From: Burkholderiales bacterium
GTDB taxonomy: Bacteria; Pseudomonadota; Gammaproteobacteria; Burkholderiales; Burkholderiaceae_D
DNA: 64,000 nt
Direction of reading: 5' to 3'
Assembly: GCA_016177875.1 (NCBI GenBank)
Contig: JACOUL010000023.1
Span: 35,048-99,047, forward strand
The notes under the pieces were generated by a model, which was not told the origin of the DNA, did no database searches, and saw nothing but the letters and a program-made list of their open reading frames with translations. Of the stretch, positions 1 through 9,363 are shown piece after piece; within the stretch, counting starts at the first letter, position 1, and each line of letters starts with the position of its first letter. A program made the translations under genes and the position numbers.

Positions 1-99
1 AGCATCGCCGATCAGTTGAAGCAAGGAAGTAAAGTGTTCATGAGGACCGAGTGCTTGCGCTTCTTTGCGCAGCGCATCGACGACGGAACGATCGGACAT
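1..99 (-). CDS. N-terminal part of an unidentified protein, cut by the window edge
   Basis: Thirty-three codons read leftwards off the window edge, beginning MSDRSVVDALRKEAQ and ending in mid-protein. An ATG at 99-97 is preceded by a good ribosome binding site (GGAGGTG, complement of 106-112). This makes the start credible even though only the first residues are visible. The fragment is helical and polar, with no signal peptide or recognisable motif, so no function is proposed. It is divergent from the DUF3460 gene at 253. Confidence 0.6.
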   Translation of the reverse strand, partial: MSDRSVVDALRKEAQALGPHEHFTSLLQLIGDA

Positions 100-252
100 G
101 ATGTTCACCTCCGCGATCGTTGGCGACGATTTGTATCGTCAAATTACTTAGATCGTCCGGGCTATACCTAGTTCGAAAACGCCCAACATATTCGTGGAAA
201 CCAAGGCGGTATTCTGGCGTCTTAATTACATTGAATAGCCAAGGAGGGCACT

Positions 253-480
253 ATGGCGCATCGACATTCGCAAGACAAGCAGCCGGCGTATAAACCTGGG
301 CATGCCGGCTACGTTTCGGAGTTCACCCAATTTATGGATAAATTCCTGGAGGAGCATCCGGAGGCGGCGAAAAGCCAGCGCATCGGCTGGGATATTTTTT
401 GGGATCATCAGGTCGATCCCATCGAATTGGACCGGCTCGGCCGCGACACCGTGCCGGTCAAAGGCTACGATTATTTTTAG
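253..480 (+). CDS. DUF3460 family small protein
   Basis: A 75-residue soluble protein. The central stretch SEFTQFMDKFLEEHPE, the WDIFWDHQVD segment and the ending KGYDYF match the DUF3460 pattern known from Burkholderiales, where the family often sits near arginine genes. The function of the family is unknown. The start is fixed by an AAGGAGG site at 241-247, six bases before the ATG. It converges on ppnP, with only about 20 bases between the two stops. The overlapping frames at this locus are shadows. Confidence 0.85.
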   Translation: MAHRHSQDKQPAYKPGHAGYVSEFTQFMDKFLEEHPEAAKSQRIGWDIFWDHQVDPIELDRLGRDTVPVKGYDYF

Positions 481-501
481 TCGCCCGCTTAGTTGCCTCA
501 A

Positions 502-816
502 TCAACCGAAGTGGCAAACGTAATCGAGCGTCTCCAGCGTTTCGATATCGAAGCTGGAATTGCCCGGCACTTCGAAGCGCTGGCCGGCTTCATACGTCTT
601 CCAGTCGCCGCCGGCTGCCAACAGCACGCGGCATTTGCCGCCGTTGACTTCCATGATTTCCGGTGCGCCGGTATTGAAGGTCAGCTTGGATGGGAAAATC
701 ACGCCGATGGTTTTTTTCGCGCCGTCCGGGAAGACGACCGTGTGCGAAACGCATTTGCCATCGAAATAAATGTTGGATTTTTTAATGACGGAAACGTGGT
801 CGAATTGGGTGCTCAT
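502..816 (-). CDS. ppnP: Pyrimidine/purine nucleoside phosphorylase PpnP
   Basis: A 104-residue cupin-fold protein of the PpnP (YaiE, DUF1255) family, which splits purine and pyrimidine nucleosides with phosphate into free base and (deoxy)ribose 1-phosphate. Full length for the family. Diagnostic stretches are the N-terminal [13 protein letters not shown], the KKTIGVIFP strand and the C-terminal pair [14 protein letters not shown] and DYVCHFG. It lies 38 bases downstream of argG on the same strand and may be the last gene of an argF-argG-ppnP transcript. No clear Shine-Dalgarno sequence precedes the start. Confidence 0.93.
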   Translation of the reverse strand: MSTQFDHVSVIKKSNIYFDGKCVSHTVVFPDGAKKTIGVIFPSKLTFNTGAPEIMEVNGGKCRVLLAAGGDWKTYEAGQRFEVPGNSSFDIETLETLDYVCHFG

Positions 817-854
817 GATTTGTATTTGAGTATGTGAATTTGAAAAGGTTTGGA

Positions 855-3156
<2,302 letters not shown>

Positions 3157-3321
3157 GATAAATAAAAACGGCGGCCAGTGGCGCCTGCCGCCGAAAGTTT
3201 TGTAACTTGTTCAATTATAAGGGAATTTCACCGAAAATATAAGCTGACGGAAGCGTGAAAGCTGGCTAGAATCTGGACGAATACCACCAACAATAATCGA
3301 CAAGGTAGAAAGGCTGGCACC

Positions 3322-4764
3322 ATGGGTGACGAAAATCAGTCTATCGTAGACAAGCTGTTGCAGCGCATGGACAGCGGCCCCGGATTTGCCGGTTTGGGAG
3401 CTTCGGTACAAACCATCAGTAAGCTGAGCGATGAAGACGACGGCGGCACACGTGAAATGACCGCGACCATCCTGCAGGATGCCGCTCTCACCAGCAAGCT
3501 GTTGCGTTTAGCCAATTCCAGCGCACGTGCCGGGCGTAACGTATCCACCATCGATCAAGCGATCATCATTCTCGGTATCAATACGGTGAAGTCGGTCGCA
3601 CTGTCCTTGGCATTGCTCGACACCTTATCCAATAAACCCCAGTCCAAACAATTGCATGCAGAGATCGTGGCCGCCTATTTTTGCGGCACGCTTGCACATG
3701 AAATCACCCGCTGTAATGCGCCGCGCTATAACGCGCAAGAAGCGCAAGTCTGCGGACTGATGCAAAACCTTGGGCGCATGATGGCCATCTACTATCTGTA
3801 TGAAGACTTGGAGCGTTGCCATGCGCAGCAGGTCGAAAAAAATATCGACGAAGATGAAGCCGTTGTGCAGATTTTCGGTATCGGCTTCGACGGCGTAGGC
3901 GTGGGGATTGCCGAGCATTGGAATTTGCCTGATGTGATTCAGCAAAGCTTGGCAACGCAAGTCGGCAAAGCGCAGCCGCGTGCCGCCGCTAATGCGATGG
4001 GATGGCATCAGTTGTGTTCATTATTTGCGCGCCGGATAACGGATGCCTTATTCCGCCAGCCGGAATCGAGCGAAAAAATGTCGATCAATCAAATCATCAC
4101 CTTCTTCAAGCCGGCACTGCTGCTGAAAGAAGACGAGGTGCGCGAATGGATCGATAAGGCGCTCGAAAATACCGGCGAACTATTATCCGGGATCGCTTTT
4201 CCATGCGACGTCGAACAAGCGCGCACGCTGTTGCGTAAAAGTTCGGAGCGCGTCACGAGCATGCTGTCGGCGCAGGATAGCTTGGTGCGTAGCAGTCCGG
4301 ATGCAGACGGCAAAATGCCGCTTGAAATTATTCAGCAAGCTTTGCGCCAGCTGCATGACGAATTCGATTTCAGCCGCACCTTGCTGTGTCTGCCGAACGG
4401 CACGACGTCGCTGGTGGCAGTCGCCGGCGTCGGCAATAACGCGAGTCAAATCGTCACTAAGTTTCGCTGCCAGGGCAATAAGCCGGATATCTTTCGGCTG
4501 ATCATGAATAAGAAGGTCGATTTGTACGTGGCTGATGTGAACTCGCCGTCCTATGCCCAATATATTCCGGATTGGTATGGCGAAGTAATTGGGGCACGTT
4601 CCTTTTTACTCATGTCGCTGGTCCAAGACGGACAGTTCCTCGGAATGTTGTACGGCGACTTCCCGGATACGCGCGCCGATACGCCGACCCATCTAGCGCG
4701 AGTCCAGGTGCGCGATTTGCGCAATCAACTCATTCGTACGCTGCACGCCAACGCGCGGCGTTAA
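3322..4764 (+). CDS. HDOD domain signalling protein with C-terminal GAF-like region
   Basis: A 480-residue cytoplasmic protein. Residues about 15-220 form an HDOD domain, seen in ILQDAALTSKLLRLANSS and in TIDQAIIILGINTVKSVAL. HDOD is an HD-related domain that lacks the catalytic metal ligands and acts in signalling or motility control. The C-terminal 150 residues have the alternating strand pattern of a GAF domain, ending GQFLGMLYGDF. It stands alone between argF and the GbsR-type regulator, and a partner or ligand cannot be told from sequence. Confidence 0.85.
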   Translation: MGDENQSIVDKLLQRMDSGPGFAGLGASVQTISKLSDEDDGGTREMTATILQDAALTSKLLRLANSSARAGRNVSTIDQAIIILGINTVKSVALSLALLDTLSNKPQSKQLHAEIVAAYFCGTLAHEITRCNAPRYNAQEAQVCGLMQNLGRMMAIYYLYEDLERCHAQQVEKNIDEDEAVVQIFGIGFDGVGVGIAEHWNLPDVIQQSLATQVGKAQPRAAANAMGWHQLCSLFARRITDALFRQPESSEKMSINQIITFFKPALLLKEDEVREWIDKALENTGELLSGIAFPCDVEQARTLLRKSSERVTSMLSAQDSLVRSSPDADGKMPLEIIQQALRQLHDEFDFSRTLLCLPNGTTSLVAVAGVGNNASQIVTKFRCQGNKPDIFRLIMNKKVDLYVADVNSPSYAQYIPDWYGEVIGARSFLLMSLVQDGQFLGMLYGDFPDTRADTPTHLARVQVRDLRNQLIRTLHANARR

Positions 4765-4803
4765 ATCCTTCCTGCTTTTTTTCTTTGTCGAACAGTTTGC
4801 AAA

Positions 4804-4841
4804 ATGTCTGCAATTTCAGTCTTGACAGAAATTGCAGACAT
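4804..4841. promoter_or_regulatory. Perfect 14-bp inverted repeat, likely autoregulatory operator of the GbsR-type gene
   Basis: ATGTCTGCAATTTC at 4804-4817 is repeated in exact inverted form as GAAATTGCAGACAT at 4828-4841, with a 10-base spacer. The spacer contains TTGACA (4822-4827), which forms a good -35 element with TATGCT at 4845-4850 after 17 bases. A protein bound to the palindrome would block this promoter. The core ATTTC-N10-GAAAT, with the TTGAC in the same place, recurs at 5431-5452 before the next operon. Confidence 0.8.
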
Positions 4842-4857
4842 ATCTATGCTGAAAGCC

Positions 4858-5409
4858 ATGGACCTCACACCGATTTCACAGAAATTCATCCTCCACTGGG
4901 GAGAAATGGGTACCCGCTGGGGCGTGAATCGCACCGTCAGTCAAATTCACGCGCTGCTGTATATTGTCGGCCGCCCGATGCATGCCGAAGAAATTGCGGA
5001 AACGCTGGGAGTGGCTCGATCGAATGTATCGACCAGTATCAAGGAACTGCAAAGCTGGAAATTGGTAAAAATGGCGCATATTCTCGGCGACCGGCGCGAT
5101 CATTTCGAAACTTCGCTCGATGTATGGGAATTGTTCCGCACGGTAGTACGAGAGCGTAAAGAGCGGGAGTTCGATCCGACTATCGCCACCTTGCGCGAAT
5201 GTCTCGCCAGCCCGGATTTGGCGAAGGAAGACAAGGCGGCGCAAAAGCGGATTGCCGAGACGCTCGCCTTGATGGAAACCTTGACTACGTGGGCCGATGA
5301 AATGCTGCGCTTGGAGCCGGCTACCTTGATGAAGCTATTAAAGATGGGCGCGTCGGTGCAGAAGTTTGTGCGGAGCGATGGTAGGGGCACCGGCAAAATC
5401 GGGAAGTAG
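4858..5409 (+). CDS. GbsR/MarR family transcriptional regulator
   Basis: A 183-residue winged-helix repressor of the GbsR type. The stretch HWGEMGTRWGVNRTVSQIHALL and the recognition region EEIAETLGVARSNVSTSIKEL are typical of the family. The open frame extends to an ATG at 4804, but those codons encode the palindrome and the promoter. The likely -10 (4845-4850) puts the transcription start close to ATG 4858, so the mRNA may be leaderless. ATG 4846 is a less likely alternative. The gene probably controls itself and the membrane/SDR operon that follows, because both upstream regions share one operator core. Confidence 0.88.
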   Translation: MDLTPISQKFILHWGEMGTRWGVNRTVSQIHALLYIVGRPMHAEEIAETLGVARSNVSTSIKELQSWKLVKMAHILGDRRDHFETSLDVWELFRTVVRERKEREFDPTIATLRECLASPDLAKEDKAAQKRIAETLALMETLTTWADEMLRLEPATLMKLLKMGASVQKFVRSDGRGTGKIGK

Positions 5410-5430
5410 GGTCAAAATTTTTTGCCTCAT

Positions 5431-5452
5431 TATTTCTGTATTGACTGAAATT
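5431..5452. promoter_or_regulatory. Second GbsR-type operator with embedded -35, before the SDR/membrane operon
   Basis: TATTTC at 5431-5436 and GAAATT at 5447-5452 flank a 10-base spacer holding TTGACT (5441-5446). Core sequence, spacing and position of the TTGAC match the palindrome at 4804-4841, while the outer arms are not conserved. A weaker -10 candidate (TAAGAT, 5462-5467) follows. The site lies in the short gap between the regulator and the next genes, so shared control is likely. Confidence 0.65.
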
Positions 5453-5487
5453 ACGGAAAATTAAGATTAACTCCAGGAGAAATCGCC

Positions 5488-5556
5488 ATGAGCATCTATC
5501 CCTTGACCTTGCTGTATGAGGAACAAGCCTGCAAGGCCGGCAAGTGCGACATCTGA
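5488..5556 (+). pseudogene. 22-codon remnant of a DCC (DUF393) thiol-disulfide oxidoreductase-like gene
   Basis: An ATG with a good AGGAG site opens a 22-codon frame reading MSIYPLTLLYEEQACKAGKC plus two residues, then a stop. The first ten residues resemble the start of DCC/DUF393 proteins, and the Cys-rich end resembles their C-terminus, as though about 120 codons were lost by an in-frame deletion. From my knowledge of Burkholderiales, a DCC gene often sits in this position, between a GbsR-type regulator and an SDR/DoxX gene. The assignment is an inference from short matches; a genuine short leader peptide cannot be excluded. Confidence 0.45.
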
Positions 5557-5578
5557 ATTTTTAGGCGAGGAGCAAATC

Positions 5579-6838
5579 GTGAAAGTGCTTGTGTGCGGCG
5601 CCGGTGGGTTTATCGGTCGGCATGTGTGCTCAGCCCTGGAAGAGTGCGGTCATACCGTCGTGCGAGGCATGCGCAAGGCTATTGCCGCCAATGAACTGGC
5701 GATCGATTTCATGTCCGACCTCCACGCGGAAAACTGGCTGCCGCGTTTGCGCGGGATCGATGCCGTGATCAATGCGGTCGGCATTCTGGACGATGGCCGG
5801 CATGCCTCGTTTTCCGCGATTCATCGCGATGCGCCGATGGCGCTCTTCGACGCCTGCGAGCGTGTCGGCGTCAAGCGTGTGATTCAAATCTCTGCGCTCG
5901 GCGGCAATGCTGCCGGGGACCTGACGCCGTATATGAAGACCAAGCGCGAAGCCGATGCGCATCTGATGGCTTCAAGTTTGAATTGGTCGATCTTGCGTCC
6001 TTCGCTGGTGGTCGGACTGGATGGCGCGAGTAGCAGATTTTTTCGCATGCTGGCGAGCCTGCCGCTCATCGGTTTACCCGGCAAGGGGGATCAAAGCTTG
6101 CAGCCGGTGCACATAGATGATCTGTGTGCGGCAGTGGTGAGTTTGCTGAAGCCGAACGCACTCTCCAGACAGATAATCGATGTGGTCGGCCCGCAGGAAA
6201 TGACTTATCGCGAGATGCTGTCGGCTTATCGGGAAGCCATGTGCTTACGCGCACCGATCTGGGTGCCGATACCCATGAGCGTGATGCGCGTGTGTGCGCG
6301 TTTGGCGGCGAGTTTGCGGCTCGGCGTGTTGAGCCCGGACACCTTGCGCATGCTGGAAGAGCATAACGTGGCGGATTCGACGACGCTTGCGAATCTGCTT
6401 GGCCGCCCGCCCAAAGGAGTGTCGTCATGGTTTGCCGGCGTTGTGCCCGAGATGCTGCGCGCGCAAGCCATCATGGCCTGGACGCTGCCCCTGCTGCGCA
6501 TCGCACTGGCGATCGTATGGATAACGACTGCAATGATGTCGCTCGGCGTCTATCCGGTCGATCAAAGCTTGGACCTCTTGCAAGCGGTCGGCTTGCGTGG
6601 CGAGTCCGCCATGGCGGCTTTGTTGGGAGCAGGCGTTCTCGACGCCGCCCTGGGCCTTGCCACATTAGCCTTCCCGGGCAGAATGTTATGGCGCTTTCAA
6701 TTCGGCCTGATCGTTTTTTATACCCTGGTGATTACGCTATTCCTGCCGCAGTATTGGCTGCATCCTTTCGGCCCGCTTCTAAAAAATATTCCGATTCTCG
6801 CCGCGTTGGCGGTATTGGATAGCGTCGAATCGAATTAA
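5579..6838 (+). CDS. SDR-type NAD(P)-binding protein fused to a DoxX-like membrane domain
   Basis: 419 residues from a GTG start that follows GAGGAG by six bases. The upstream ATG at 5516 lies inside the DCC remnant in another frame and has no site. Residues 1-15 carry the nucleotide-binding loop CGAGGFIG. The N-terminal two thirds resemble NmrA/complex-I-39-kDa-like atypical SDRs. The last 110 residues contain about four hydrophobic segments (from WTLPLLRIALAIVWI), as in DoxX-like modules. It is the first intact gene of a membrane operon under the operator at 5431. The substrate is unknown. Confidence 0.85.
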   Translation: MKVLVCGAGGFIGRHVCSALEECGHTVVRGMRKAIAANELAIDFMSDLHAENWLPRLRGIDAVINAVGILDDGRHASFSAIHRDAPMALFDACERVGVKRVIQISALGGNAAGDLTPYMKTKREADAHLMASSLNWSILRPSLVVGLDGASSRFFRMLASLPLIGLPGKGDQSLQPVHIDDLCAAVVSLLKPNALSRQIIDVVGPQEMTYREMLSAYREAMCLRAPIWVPIPMSVMRVCARLAASLRLGVLSPDTLRMLEEHNVADSTTLANLLGRPPKGVSSWFAGVVPEMLRAQAIMAWTLPLLRIALAIVWITTAMMSLGVYPVDQSLDLLQAVGLRGESAMAALLGAGVLDAALGLATLAFPGRMLWRFQFGLIVFYTLVITLFLPQYWLHPFGPLLKNIPILAALAVLDSVESN

Positions 6839-6849
6839 TCGAGTGCATC

Positions 6850-7317
6850 ATGTCCACCTATCTCATTCTCAAAACCTTGCATATCCTTTCTTCCGTCGTG
6901 CTGGTAGGCGTCGGCTTCGGCACGGCGTTTTACCTGTTCTGCGCCAATCGCAGCAAGAGCCTGGAGGCGCAGGCGGTGGTGGCGCGTACCGTCGTTTTGG
7001 CGGACTGGATATTCACCACGCCCGCCGTGATCCTGCAGCCGGTTACCGGCATCGCGCTGCTCAAAATGGCGGGCTGGCCCATGACCACTCCCTGGATCAT
7101 GTGGTCGCTCGTGCTGTATGCGATCACAGGAGCGTGCTGGCTGCCGGTGGTGTGGCTGCAGATTCAAATGAAGCAGATGGCGAATGCCGCACTGGCGAAC
7201 AACACCGCGCTGCCGGTGCTCTACTGGCGCTATGCGCGCTGGTGGGAAAGCCTGGGTTATCCGGCATTTGCCGCGATGGTCGTCGTCTACTTCTTGATGG
7301 TATCCAAGCCTGCATAA
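6850..7317 (+). CDS. DUF2269 family integral membrane protein
   Basis: A 155-residue protein with about four membrane helices. The N-terminal LKTLHILSSVVLVGVGFG and the central TTPAVILQPVTGIALL are DUF2269 hallmarks; a histidine and other polar residues are embedded in the helices. Family function is unknown, though a role in redox or haem-associated membrane processes has been suspected from gene context. It starts 11 bases after the SDR/DoxX gene and is followed closely by another membrane gene, so it is surely part of the same operon. Confidence 0.88.
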   Translation: MSTYLILKTLHILSSVVLVGVGFGTAFYLFCANRSKSLEAQAVVARTVVLADWIFTTPAVILQPVTGIALLKMAGWPMTTPWIMWSLVLYAITGACWLPVVWLQIQMKQMANAALANNTALPVLYWRYARWWESLGYPAFAAMVVVYFLMVSKPA

Positions 7318-7336
7318 ATCGATAAGGGAGAACAGC

Positions 7337-7768
7337 ATGCGCAAATTTCTGATCAGATGGATGTATGCCACCGCCATCGTGCATTTGCTGGTGGGCGCGC
7401 TTCTGCCGTGGATAGGCAATCTCGACATATTCAATGCATATCACCAGGGGATAGAAACGGCATTCTGGGGCGGCCCCGCGCCTGCGGCCGCGCGCGCTCA
7501 GCAGGTATGGTGGATTTCATTGTTCGGCCCGACGGTGCAGGGCTTGTCGATCTGGATGATCGCGCTGATCCATATCGCCGACCGCTATCGCAGCGCCTGG
7601 GTGTGGGCGGTGCTGGTATTGGGCATCGTGGTGTGGGCGCCGCAGGATATGCTGATTTCCCTGCGCATGAATTGCTGGACGCATGTGTGGGTCGATAGCT
7701 TCGCCGTCGCGGTGATGGTGCCGCCGCTGGTTTGGCTTTGGCGGCACGATAGGATGCAGGGGACATGA
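7337..7768 (+). CDS. Four-helix membrane protein of unknown function
   Basis: A 143-residue protein with about four predicted helices (residues about 8-26, 55-80, 85-105 and 118-138) and many tryptophans. AAGGGAG lies nine bases before its ATG. It overlaps the start of the TIGR01777 gene by four bases (ATGA), which suggests translational coupling. I do not recognise the family. In related operons a protein of this kind regularly accompanies DUF2269 and TIGR01777 proteins, so a shared membrane function is likely. Confidence 0.75.
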   Translation: MRKFLIRWMYATAIVHLLVGALLPWIGNLDIFNAYHQGIETAFWGGPAPAAARAQQVWWISLFGPTVQGLSIWMIALIHIADRYRSAWVWAVLVLGIVVWAPQDMLISLRMNCWTHVWVDSFAVAVMVPPLVWLWRHDRMQGT

Positions 7769-9240
7769 TGGATACGCACCTGCTGGCTCTTCAATTGATG
7801 GCCGCCCAAGGTTGCCTGGGCGCTTTCGACACGCTGTATCACCACGAATTGCGCGAAGCGCTGCCGCAACGCGATACGGCCAGGCGCGAGCTGGGCATTC
7901 ATGCCGCGCGTGCCCTGATCTACAGCGGCTTGTTCATCGGCCTGTCGGAGTGGGCCTGGCATGGCGTCTGGGCATGGGTGCTGCTCGCCTTGTTCGTCGT
8001 GGAAATCGTGTTGACGCTGTGGGACTTCGTCGTCGAAGACAAAACGCGCTTGCTGCCGGCAAGCGAACGCGTGACGCATACCATCCTGGCCATCAACGGT
8101 GGTGCCTTCATCATGCTGCTCGTCTTGAATCTGCCGGCGTGGCTGGCGCAACCTGCGGCTTTACATTTGCAGACACATGGATGGCTGAGCGTCTTCTTGC
8201 TCTTGTGCGGCATAGGCGTCGGCATTTCCGGCCTGCGCGATGCATTGGCAGTGCGCGACATCGGACGCCACCAGGCCGCGGAGGAAGAACTGCCTGCCGT
8301 GCATTTCGGACATGTGCCCGAGCGCGTGCTGGTTAGCGGCGCCACCGGATTCATCGGCCAGCAGCTGGTGCAGGCGCTTTTGCGCGACGGGCATGAAGTG
8401 ACCGTGCTGACGCGCGCGCCCAGGCGCGCCGCCTGGCTATTCGACGGCAAGGTGGTGTGCGTAGCCGATATGGCCGAACTGCCTGCCGAGCGGCGCATAG
8501 ACGTGATCGTCAACCTGGCCGGCGAACGCATCCTGGGATGGCGCTGGACGGCGGCGCGCCGACAGAAGCTGCGCGACAGCCGCATCGCGCTGACCCAATC
8601 CATCGTGGCATGGATCGCTAGGGCACAAATCAAGCCACGCTTGATGCTGTCCGCTTCCGCGATCGGCTATTACGGTATTCAGCAGCGAGGCGATGTGTCC
8701 CAGCTGGCTGAGGATGAAGGCGCGCAGAAAATTTTCATGTCCGACTTATGCCGCGAGTGGGAAGCTGCTGCGCAACAGGCGAGCGACTATGGTATGCAAG
8801 TTATGTGCATGCGGCTGGGTCTGGTGTTCGGACGCCAGGGCGCCTTGCCGCTGATGCTCTTGCCAATACGCCTGGGCCTGGGCGGCCCCATGGGCACAGG
8901 CAGCCAGTGGATGTCCTGGATACATGTGCGCGACGTGTTGGGCGCCATCGCGCACTTGTGGAATTTGAGCAGGGAAGGCGGCGCTGAAAAGCCGCTAAAT
9001 CGCGTATTCAATTTCACCGCGCCTGAACAAGTGTCGCAGCGTCAGTTCAGTAAAATTGCCGCGCGCGTCTTGAAGCGTCCGTGCTTCATGCCCACGCCGG
9101 GATGGCCGGTGCGATTGCTGCTCGGCGAGCAGGCAGATCTGCTGCTGGAAGGGCAGCGCGTAGTGCCGCGCCAATTGCAGGCGAGCGGATTTGTTTTTTA
9201 TTACCCGGATGTGAAAAGCGCGCTCAGCTGTCTCGTTTGA
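7765..9240 (+). CDS. TIGR01777 family epimerase-like protein with N-terminal membrane domain
   Basis: 491 residues. The first 170 have several hydrophobic helices. From residue about 189 there is an extended SDR domain with nucleotide loop SGATGFIGQQLV, the strand VDVIVNLAGERI and the catalytic-type segment SASAIGYYG. These are typical of TIGR01777 (E. coli YfcH-like), whose substrate is not established. The C-terminus ends in the family's small DUF1731-like region. It is the last gene of the operon controlled from 5431. About 120 bases without a recognisable feature separate it from the converging YcaO gene. Confidence 0.88.
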   Translation: MMDTHLLALQLMAAQGCLGAFDTLYHHELREALPQRDTARRELGIHAARALIYSGLFIGLSEWAWHGVWAWVLLALFVVEIVLTLWDFVVEDKTRLLPASERVTHTILAINGGAFIMLLVLNLPAWLAQPAALHLQTHGWLSVFLLLCGIGVGISGLRDALAVRDIGRHQAAEEELPAVHFGHVPERVLVSGATGFIGQQLVQALLRDGHEVTVLTRAPRRAAWLFDGKVVCVADMAELPAERRIDVIVNLAGERILGWRWTAARRQKLRDSRIALTQSIVAWIARAQIKPRLMLSASAIGYYGIQQRGDVSQLAEDEGAQKIFMSDLCREWEAAAQQASDYGMQVMCMRLGLVFGRQGALPLMLLPIRLGLGGPMGTGSQWMSWIHVRDVLGAIAHLWNLSREGGAEKPLNRVFNFTAPEQVSQRQFSKIAARVLKRPCFMPTPGWPVRLLLGEQADLLLEGQRVVPRQLQASGFVFYYPDVKSALSCLV

Positions 9241-9363
9241 CGGTATGCTCGAGTTGTCGATTGATCTGGTAATTGGCCAAATGCTAAATGGTCGCTCTGG
9301 TATCGACCATACGTTCGTGCTGGAGGATGAACGGCATCATCGCATCCAGCCTGACTCGTCATC

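Noticed and set aside
5516..5578. ATG start for the SDR/DoxX gene at 5516
   Set aside because: It lies inside the DCC-like remnant with no ribosome binding site; the GTG at 5579 has GAGGAG and gives the family N-terminus.
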